From Spongilla lacustris (taxonomy: Eukaryota > Porifera > Demospongiae > Spongillida > Spongillidae): 64,000 nucleotides of DNA. Positions 27,183 to 35,836 of this stretch are shown piece by piece. The notes beneath the pieces are model-generated. The model saw only the letters and a program-made list of their open reading frames with translations, made no database searches and was not told the origin of the DNA. Both the position numbers and the translations under genes were made by a program. The stretch spans positions 5,340,278 through 5,404,277 of the forward strand of contig OX442426.1 of assembly GCA_949361645.1 (NCBI GenBank). Reading direction: 5' to 3'. Positions within the stretch are counted from its first letter, which is position 1, and every line of letters begins with the position of its first letter.

Positions 27183-27524
27183 ATGCATGTGTGTGTGTGT
27201 GCATGCGTGTGTGTGTGTGAATGCGTGTGTGTGCATGCGTGTGTGTGTGTGCATGCGTGTGTGTGCATGCGTGTGTGTGTGTGTGCATGCGTGTGTGTGT
27301 GTGATTTGTATGCATGCATGCGTATGTGCAGATATGTGTGCAGGTGTGTGTGTGTGTGTGTGTGTGTGGTTTGTATGCATGCATGTGTATGTGCAGATAT
27401 GTGTGTGCAGGTGTGTGTGTGTGTGTGCATGCATGCATATGTGCAGATATGTGTGTGCAGGTGTGTGTGGTATGTGGTTGTATGTTGTGTGTGCAGGTGT
27501 GTGTGTGTGTGTGCATGTATCCCA
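27183..27524. repeat. TG-rich repeat with GCATGC interruptions
   Basis: Irregular (TG)n with GTGCATGCGTGTG units, then units of about 55 bp containing ATGTGCAGATATGTGTG. Long Cys-Val or His-Thr frames are artefacts. Confidence 0.92.
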
Positions 27525-27758
27525 AGTTTATATGCAATGCATCGTTTTACACACATTGCAGTTGTAAATAGGATTTCCATAGACCATGTGTACCCATGTA
27601 CATGTAGCTCAGCATTATATTTATGGTCCAGTTGTTTTTTCTCTTCACTTGTATCCAGTTATTTATTTACTTGTGCAAACCAGCATTTGTGCTATGCCAG
27701 AATGGTAAACCTTAATATACAGTGATGACACCTCCCTAAATTTAGTTAGGAATAAGTG

Positions 27759-27782
27759 GGGGGGGGGGGGGGGGGGGGGGGG
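27759..27782. repeat. Poly-G run
   Basis: About 24 consecutive G, a potential quadruplex-forming homopolymer. Confidence 0.95.
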
Positions 27783-28299
27783 CTCCTGATTTCATTGCTC
27801 ATCCTGAATACCATTGTGTGCAATTGTCAGGTCTTGTACTGAGGTACATGTAGCTGCACTGGACACGTTGTTTTGCTGTGGGCCATTTCCTATTTAGTAC
27901 TTGCACTGTGATGTGATGTGGCTTGGTTATGAAGATTGGGCTGTAACTCTAGTACATGTACATGTACTATGAAGCATCATGAATACAATTAGCAATACTT
28001 GTACATGTATAATATGATTATGGGATATACGTGTACATGTACACTCAGTTGTGACTTTAGGGAGCAAGTACTTGGTTAGAGCCAGAGATCGCCATGTGGT
28101 GATACTGCCTGCAGTTAAGGTCATCGTACACTAGGCAACATGTTGCATGCAACTCAGCAAAGATCTCAGTAAACCATCAGTAAACTAAAGTATTACTGAA
28201 CTTCATTTTGAATATGTTGCCTGGTGTATGGTCACCTTTAGACACATAATGTAATGTCAAAGTTATTTGTAGGGAGGTGCCTGTGTGGTGCATATGAAG

Positions 28300-28550
28300 A
28301 GGTGGGAGGGGCCTGTGTGAGGAGGGAGGGGCCTGTGTGAGGAGGGAGGGGCCTGTGTGAGGAGGGAAAGGGGCCTGTGTGAGGAGGGAGGGGCCTGTGT
28401 GAGGAGGGAAAGGGGCCTGTGTGAGGAGGGAGGGGCCTGTGTGAGGAGGGAAGGGGGCCTGTGTGAGGAGGGAAGGGGGCCTGTGTGAGGAGGGAAGGGG
28501 TTCTATGTGAGGAGGGAAGGAGTCCTGTGTGAGGAGGGAAGGAGTCCCAT
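28300..28550. repeat. G-rich minisatellite, copy A
   Basis: Repeats of 18-20 bp with core CCTGTGTGAGGAGGGA. The same array is found at 30836-30984 and 33315-33701 as part of a larger duplicated block. Confidence 0.93.
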
Positions 28551-28730
28551 TGGGCAGGCTGTGTGAAGCTGATTATGTACAGTATGCTAGAAGGAAGTGG
28601 AGATGTTGAAGAGATAGAGGTTTACTTTGCTCGTGGATATCCATGCTTTGCCCATGTTCTGGAAGTTACATTTGGTAGCACTGTGTGCTGGCTATGCAGG
28701 GCACACACACAGGGCTGTGGTACAATAGAA

Positions 28731-28816
28731 TGTGTGTGTGTGTGGGTGCGTGTGTGTGTATGTGTGTGTGTGCATGTGTATGTGTGTGGGTGTGTGTATT
28801 TGTGTATGTGTGGGTG

Positions 28817-28864
<48 letters not shown>
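28731..28864. repeat. (TG)n microsatellite
   Basis: TG run with GGG and AT interruptions, within duplicated block A. Its shorter equivalent in block B is at 31174-31210. Confidence 0.92.
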
Positions 28865-28865
<1 letters not shown>

Positions 28866-28959
28866 TGGTGAGGGTCTTCTCTTGTGGTACTAATCACCTC
28901 ATGTGGGAATGCAAAGCATTTTGATGTGGTTGAAGTTGTTTTTAATCTATAGGTGCTGA

Positions 28960-29190
28960 CTAGGTTAACCTAGTTTACTAGCTTGGGATCTAGTTTTGGG
29001 CACACTTTGCATTGATCAGACACTGCTAGGAACCCTTTGTGCAAGCTTTGGTGTCTAGCTCTGGTAAACATGCCTTATTGCACATCTGGCTTGATGGAAC
29101 AAATGTTCTACTCCCTGGTACTATGGGCGTCACCTTTCCAAAGATTGATGGAGGCTTTTTGACCCCTCAAAAAACACTAGGTTAACCTAG
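28960..29190. mobile_element. Palindrome-ended miniature element, copy 2
   Basis: About 231 bp bounded by CTAGGTTAACCTAG at 28960-28973 and 29177-29190. Interior matches copies 1 and 3 (GCACACTTTGCATTGATCAG, CATCTGGCTTGATGGAAC). It contains a piece (GAACAAATGTTCTACTCCCT) that copy 1 lacks. Confidence 0.82.
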
Positions 29191-29376
29191 CATCCAGGAC
29201 TTGTTCAGATTTAAATGTGGAGAGAGGTGCCATTGCTGTTATTGTTATTTGTCCCTCCTCTGCAGTCTATTGGATGTTATGAGGTGTTGGTGGCCTTATG
29301 GTGATGGTATTCACGCTTGCACCTTTTTCTGAATGGGCTGATTTATAGGTGTGACTAAAATTATTGCCAGACATCC

Positions 29377-30587
29377 CGAGGGGGGGGGGCAAGGAATATT
29401 TCTTAAACACCCATCGTCAGATTTCTTAATGAGGGTACCACCACCCCCTACGCCCCTTTCTCACCCACGCGTAACCACAATTAGCACTGAAGTAACCACG
29501 TTACAATGAATACATAATGCCTTATCACAACATTATTAGCCTGCAAGAGGGATTGGTAACAGATGCAGCATCATCCTTCAACCTGGTGAGGTCTATCTTT
29601 AGCCTCTTCTCCTGCTCCTTTGCTGTATACTCTTTGCCCAGTACTCTTAGGTACTCCTCTTTGTGGATGGCATACTTCGCAGCCTGCTATGTCAAATTTT
29701 GACCTGGGTGAATAGACTGCATGCATGTGGTCTAAGTAGTGGTAGCTCCACACATAGTGGCGTACAGTCCCTGTTGTGCTCAGGCATAGAACAGGTCTGT
29801 TGGTGCATGGATTGCATTGGCAACTGAACCTTTTCCCACAGCTCTATATAGGCAAATGGACAGTTGGACTCCACCTGTCCACCAGCAGAATGGTTTTTTT
29901 TTTGCACCATTTACTAGATCGACCTTGTGTGCTGCAAATGCCCAGTTTTGGACGAAGGGCGAAGGCACATCTGGCAAATACCCCGACAGAACGGCTTAGC
30001 CTTAGGCAACCTCTGGTTCTGCTTCGCTACACCATGAACGGATATTCCTCGCAAGCAACGGCAACGGATTCATTGCAAGCAATCCCAACGGGTTTCCTCG
30101 GCATTTGCAGCGCTCGTGCACAGGAGCCGCTGCCTCTTTTCTGCAGGTGGCTGCGATTGCTGCATTTTCTGCAGGTTCATCTCTGCGGTCTTCCGTTTGC
30201 TTGCCGTTGTATACGTTAATTAACAATAGCTAACCAAATTAGGAAACTACCACGAGAGGGTTAAATGTTAAATCGTTCGCTGCCTGTTTCACAAGTGTCT
30301 AGCGATTGTATGTGGGATCTCAGTGAAGTCCTTTAGGTGAGAGAAATAGAATCATGCAACTCCCATGTAAATTCGAAGCGAAAGAAAAAAGATAAAAAAA
30401 ACACGTGAATTTTTCTTAAAATGTAATTTTAGCAGGGGGTACCACCCCCTACGCTCCTTTTTAAAAACCATTATATCTTTTTTCTTTTAAGTCCAATTTT
30501 TATTTTGAAAGCAGATTCGTACTCCCGTCTTTAAACTCTACAATATTGGACGATGGGGTCCGTACAGTTTTTCTTGCCCCCCCCTCG
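29377..30587. mobile_element. 1.2-kb hAT-like insertion with 8-bp target duplication
   Basis: A 1,211-bp segment starts CGAGGGGGGGGGCAAGGAA and ends TTCTTGCCCCCCCCTCG, giving inverted termini of about 18 bp. It is flanked on both sides by the perfect 8-bp direct repeat AGACATCC (29369-29376 and 30588-30595), the size hAT transposases leave. It splits a duplicated block; the paralogous block near 33087 has the continuous, uninserted arrangement. Inside, minus-strand frames are protein-like: 30226-30002 (starting MLINVYNGKQTEDRRDEP), about 29977-29780, and about 29700-29560 (KYAIHKEEYLRVLGKEYT, coiled-coil-like). They are not a transposase I recognise. It could be a non-autonomous element carrying captured exons. 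Confidence 0.8.
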
Positions 30588-30835
30588 AGACATCCTGTCT
30601 TATTTGTTGCAATGTGCTTGTGCTGGTGTCAGATAAATAAGTGGTGTAGGGGAAGTGATACATGTATTTGTACAGCTGTCCACTATATGTATCACCCAGC
30701 TTGGAGTACTACAGTGTATATGTGGTCTTGATGTAGAGATGTTTGGTGTGGAGTCATGTGGTCTTGTTGTTGTGCTGTGTGTCTACAACAAGAGAGATGT
30801 GATGGAACAGAAGGTATGAAAAGGTGGGAAGGGGT

Positions 30836-30984
30836 CTGTGAGGAGGGGTGGGGCCTGTGTGAGGAGGGAGGGGCCTGTGTGAGGAGGGAAGGGGGCCTGT
30901 GTGAGGAGGGAAGGGGTTCTGTGTGAGGAGGGAAGGGGTTCTGTGTGAGGAGGGAAGGGGTTCTGTGTGAGGAGGGAAGGAGTC
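30836..30984. repeat. G-rich minisatellite, copy B
   Basis: About eight units with core TGTGTGAGGAGGGA, orthologous within the duplication to the arrays at 28300 and 33315. The sequence on both sides (TAAATAAGTGGTGTAGGGGA upstream, GTGTGAAGCTGATTATGTAC downstream) is shared with the other copies. Confidence 0.93.
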
Positions 30985-31269
30985 CCATTGGGCAGGCTGT
31001 GTGAAGCTGATTATGTACAGTATGCTAGAAGGAAGAGGAGATGTTGAAGAGATAGAGGTTTACTTTGCTCGTGGATATCCATGCTTTGCCCATGTTCTGG
31101 AGGTTACATTTGGTAGCACTGTGTGCTGGCTATGCAGGGCACACACACAGGGCTGTGGTACAAAAGAACTGGTGTGTGTGTGTATGTATGTGTGTGTGTG
31201 TGTGTGTGTATTAGTGAGGGTCTTTTTCTGCTAACAGAGGTTGACATTGACATGTTGGTAACTATATCT

Positions 31270-31326
31270 GGTACATGTACTCCCCCTCCTCCCCTCCCTC
31301 CTCCCCTCCCTCCCCTCCCTCCCCCA
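31270..31326. repeat. CCCTCC low-complexity tract
   Basis: Pyrimidine tract of TCCCCTCCC units just after duplicated block B. Confidence 0.9.
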
Positions 31327-31726
31327 TCTCTCCCCACTTGGCTCATGGAAGTGCTCTGATTCTTAACAGCTTTGGTTGAAGTAAAATAGACCCTTCCCTT
31401 TACATGTAACGGCATAAGGAATGCAACTATTTTTAATTGCATCACTTCTGGAGTTCTTGCTGTGCGCGAGCACTACGTACATGTAACACTGGGCTCTATT
31501 ACTGGTAGGAAGGATTGTACTAGGCTGTTGATATATTTAAACCTTTTTCGACTGACCAAGCCTCTGTCACAACAGTACTCACAGAGGCAGACATCCCAGG
31601 TGTGTTTCTCGAGGAGCCACTAGAGATCTGCCACTGGATAAAAATGCCATCGGCTAGCTGAAAGCAAAGCCGAATAAATAGGTCAGTTTTGCTAAGACTG
31701 TTAGTACTATCAGCCAAGGAAAGTGC

Positions 31727-31890
31727 TGTCTCGTTCCCAGACCAATATGATGCAATGTTTATTCGATAATGTATAAACACGGTCATATACTAAATAGGTC
31801 TCATGTTTAGAATGGGAAGTGTACCAAACCTTTGAATTCGTACACTTATATATACTTATACGCAACGTATAGGGTCTGGGAATGAGACTA
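31727..31890. mobile_element. Mutator-like miniature element, 164 bp
   Basis: Ends TGTCTCGTTCCCAGACC and GGTCTGGGAATGAGACTA are inverted. Flanks GGAAAGTGC (31718-31726) and GGAAAGTGT (31891-31899) form an 8-of-9 matched target duplication. The termini match the larger element at 60200-60968 (TAGTCTCGTACCCAGACC). A roughly 9-bp duplication with such ends suits a Mutator-like family, but no transposase is here. Confidence 0.75.
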
Positions 31891-31899
31891 GGAAAGTGT

Positions 31900-32500
31900 C
31901 GGCTGCATACGCGATGGTAAGCTTTAATATCCTTCTCTACAAGGCGAAGTGATGGAATCCAAAGTGTCCTCCTACTCCTACTTCTTGTGATCGGAATATG
32001 GCACATAGATTCTTGTCTACCTTGCGAGACATTTTACACACGACACCTATGTCACCAGGCATTGGAAGTACTTGTGTACTCCGGACGTGTCGTAAAAATA
32101 GCAGATTGCATTCCTTAGTTACGCTGTTAAAGGGAAGGGTCTATTGGGCTATTCCACTATTTAACTGTAACACCCCTACCGATGACAATAATTGCAAACA
32201 TATCCCCCTGGGACAATATATAAAGCACCCTTGGACAAGCTTATATTATACCTCGACCCCCCCCCCCCCCCCCCCCCGCCCCGGGACGGACTTGTAAATG
32301 CCCCCTGGACAAGCTTATATGTTGTTCCACTCCCCCCTGGACAAACTTCTATTATGCCTTCTAACCTCCCAGGTCAGGCATTTAAATGATCATCCCCCCT
32401 TTGGGACATATTGCCTATACCCCACCCCCCCTGGACACCATTTATTGTCACCTGTAGGGGTGTATAATGAATAGCCCATTGTGGACCCATGATGTCCTAT
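31900..32500. other. Non-coding stretch with poly-C
   Basis: Includes a poly-C run of about 20 near 32258-32280 and imperfect repeats around CCCCCTGGACAAGCTTATAT (32210-32345). No gene is visible. Confidence 0.5.
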
Positions 32501-32585
32501 ATGAATACTAATCACCTCATGGGGGAATGCAAAGCAGTTTGATGTGGTTGATATTGTTTTTAATCTATAGGTGTGGTTAAAAACG

Positions 32586-32861
32586 CTAGGTTAACCTAGC
32601 CAGGACCTTTTGCTTTACAAGGATTGTCGTGTATGTAAGCTCACAGCTTAGGATCTAGTTTTGGGCACACTTTGCATCGATCAGACACTACTAGGAACCC
32701 TTTGTGCAAGCTTTGGCGTCTACATGTAGCTCGGGTAAACATGCCTTATTGCACATCTGGCTTGATGGAACAAATGTTCTACTCCCTGGTACTATGGGTG
32801 TCACCTTTTCAAAGATTGATGGAAGCTGTTTGACCCCTCAAAAAACGCTAGGTTAACCTAG
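32586..32861. mobile_element. Palindrome-ended miniature element, copy 3
   Basis: About 276 bp bounded by CTAGGTTAACCTAG at 32586-32599 and 32848-32861. Flanks on both sides (AATCTATAGGTG upstream, TTTAAATGTGGAGAGAGGTG downstream) are shared with copy 2, so this copy arose by duplication of the surrounding block and not by a separate insertion. Copy 1 also has AATCTATAGG upstream, which may be part of the element or a preferred site. Confidence 0.82.
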
Positions 32862-33314
32862 CATTTAGCATTTAAATGTGGAGAGAGGTGCCATTGCTGT
32901 TATTGTTACGGTGTTTTTGTAATTGAATTGGATGTCTGATGACCTCCTCTCTTGAGGCTGGATGTTGTTGTGCTGTTATGAGGTGTTGGCGTGCCTGAGG
33001 CCCTATGGTGATGGTATTCACGATTGCACCTTTTTCTGAATGGGCTGATTTATAGGTGTGACTAAAATTATCTGCCAATAGTTGTCCGACATCCTGTCTT
33101 ATTTGTTGCAATGTGCTTGTGCTGGTGTCAGATAAATAAGTGGTGTAGGGGAAGTGATATTTGTACAGCTGTCGACTATATGTATCACCCAGCTTGGAGT
33201 ACTACAGTGTATATGTGGTCTTGATGTAGAGATGTTTGGTGGGAGTCATGTGGTCTTGTTTTTGTGTTGTGTGTCTACAACAAGAGAGATGTGATGGAGC
33301 AGAAGGTATGAAAA

Positions 33315-33701
33315 GGTGGGAAGGGGTCTGTGTGAGGAGGGAAGGAGCCTGTGTGAGGAGGGTGGGGCCTGTGTGAGGAGGGAGGGGCCTGTGTGAGGAG
33401 GGAAGGAGCCTGTGTGAGGAGGGAAGGGGGTCTGTGTGAGGAGGGAAGGAGCCTGTGTGAGGAGGGTGGGGCCTGTGTGAGGAGGGAGGGGCCTGTGTGA
33501 GGAGGGAAGGAGCCTGTGTGAGGAGGGAAGGGGGTCTGTGTGAGGAGGGAAGGAGCCTGTGTGAGGAGGGAGGGGCTGTGTGAGGAGGGAGGGGCCTGTG
33601 TGAGGAGGGAGGGGCCTGTGTGAGGAGGGAGGGGCCTGTGTGAGGAGGGAAGGGGGCCTGTGTGAGGAGGGAAGGGGTCTGTGTGAGGAGGGAAGGGTTC
33701 T
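33315..33701. repeat. G-rich minisatellite, copy C
   Basis: About twenty units of 18-20 bp with core CTGTGTGAGGAGGGA, the longest of the three arrays. The minus-strand Pro/Ser/His-rich open frame is the repeat read as codons. Confidence 0.95.
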
Positions 33702-33704
33702 GTA

Positions 33705-34265
33705 ATGTATGCTGGTAGGAGGGGGGAGGATGAGGAGGGAGTAATGGGAACATTAATGTTTTAGGTGTATCCATAACCAGAGATAATATATCATCTCCGC
33801 TATAGCTGTGAGTAGTGGTGTGACTTACTTGGCAGGTTGTCAGGGGATAGGGGGAGGGTCAGCTGGTTAATTTTTAATAACTAACCAGCAGCCCTGCCCT
33901 TTTTATTAACCACAAACGGGAGTGGGAGGAGTCCTAAAACTCCCCCTCCTCCTTCCCCCTGACATGTCACGCTGGGTAATGGGCATTGCACTGAAGGATA
34001 TACCCAGCGGAGAGACGAGATGCGATTGCGAAGGGGTGGGTGGGTGGGAAATCGCAACGAGGATTCAAGTGATGCAACGCGCATGCGCTGTCTTATGTAA
34101 TACTGCCGTTCCGGATTCGCTCGCCCCTCCACCCTTCATTAACTCCGTTTAACCATTAGGTTTAAACGGTATGATGAAAGTGTAGTTTTAAGAACCTTAT
34201 ATCTTCATATTAATCCTGGAGGTTTTAAAGAGAGAAGATTTGGTGGTATATAATACATTGTATAC
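33705..34265. other. Sequence interrupting block C
   Basis: In blocks A and B the G-rich array is followed by the GTGAAGCTGATTATG segment and a TG run. In block C the array stops near 33704, and related sequence (GGTGCAAAAGAACTGTGTG) resumes only near 34270. The intervening 560 bp may be an insertion. It contains TTAAT-rich edges but no clear inverted termini. Confidence 0.4.
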
Positions 34266-34344
34266 ACAAGGTGGTGCAAAAGAACTGTGTGTTTGTGTGT
34301 GTATTTGTGTGGAGTGGGAGGGTCTTTTCTGCTTGCCTTACCTA

Positions 34345-35035
34345 GTGTGTGTGGACATTGGAATATTGGGAGCTGCTGTTTCAGCATCAGACCTTAGAAC
34401 ATGTCTAGGCTACACATGATTGTGAGTAGTATTATGAGAGTCATAAAAACGTTTACTGAGAGCTGACTAGTTTAGCTCTTATGTTGCTATCGAACTAAAG
34501 ACAGTCAGTTGTTTGTTGTTTTTTGTAAAGTCACTGGACTGTGTACTTTAAGGGCTGTTCTTGTATCCATTCCCAATTTTCTCCTCCATTGTGGTCATTG
34601 ACTTTCTCGGGATAGGAATGTTTTTAAAAAGTGTCAATCATAGCAGTCGCTTTCTTCGAAGGAAATCTGGTAGTATCAGATACATGTACATGTGCATACT
34701 CATGTGTATGGCATAAAAGTGGTGTACATGTACATGTATGTCATATTGTGCATTCCCATGGTGATGACATCTCCGGATCACATGTACATGTATTTGATGA
34801 CTTGAATTGGAGCTACTGTAGTTAATTGTGACGAAAATACGCAATAGGAATCGATGATGAGATGGTGGCAGGATTATAAAATGTGAACCAAACTCATAGT
34901 AGGACAATTACATGTGTAAGAAAGGAGCATGTCCCCGTACCCGGGGTCAATGGTATGAATCTTATGGTAGAGTACTGGTATGTCCTTAAATTATATGAAC
35001 TTTTGTCCTTACCTGTAATAGTGTTACTGCGTTTT
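34345..35035. other. Non-coding stretch
   Basis: No supported gene. Several TACATGTACATGTA clusters near 34680-34800. Confidence 0.45.
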
Positions 35036-35037
35036 TT

Positions 35038-35039
<2 letters not shown>

Positions 35040-35135
<96 letters not shown>

Positions 35136-35176
35136 ACACGCATGCACACACGCATGCACACACGCATGCACACACT
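35040..35176. repeat. (CA)n microsatellite with GCATG units
   Basis: CA run of about 90 bp followed by three GCATGCACACAC units. Confidence 0.97.
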
Positions 35177-35258
35177 TACACAACTGCATGTACATGTAAG
35201 CTTAGCAGCTGCAAGTTTTCATTTGCATTACATAAGGTCAAACAAGCACATGTACATG

Positions 35259-35341
35259 TATGTTGAAACATGGTGTTGCTAGGCAGTGACATGGTGTTGC
35301 TAGGCAGTGACGTGGTGTTGCTAGGCAGTGACATGGTGTTG
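35259..35341. repeat. 21-bp tandem repeat, 4 copies
   Basis: Units with core TGGTGTTGCTAGGCAGTGAC, about 500 bp upstream of MATE-1. Confidence 0.92.
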
Positions 35342-35836
35342 TAATTAACAGCTGGAGCTAAATGTAAACTTCCCAGCCCCTAAATATGCACATCTGTGAG
35401 TGCATGATATATTGTAGAATGGATGCAGTTAGTTAAAAAATAAAAAAAAGATACAATGATTTCTTAGGTGGAAAAAAAAAAACAAAAAAACAAATGAATA
35501 ATAGCAAATCAAAAGTGAAGGGAAAAAGAAAGATGTTGGAAAAATGAAAAATGAAAAATACAGCACTCAATAATGTACATGTAATTTTCCTAAACTCCTT
35601 GCACACTCAAATCATATATACATCTACCACCAACATTCTCATAGTTTTATTTACTTGTACATGTATGTGTTCTAACATCTGTACAACATGTACGTGTGTA
35701 CACCCAGTGCACATTTATGCATACCTATACACTGTACTGTTGAATCTTGCGTGCTTAGGGGACATCAGCATTATTTTATGTCATACTGTGCAAGAAATAA
35801 TGATGTAATCTCTTTGTTGTCCTTAGGGCGCCAAAA

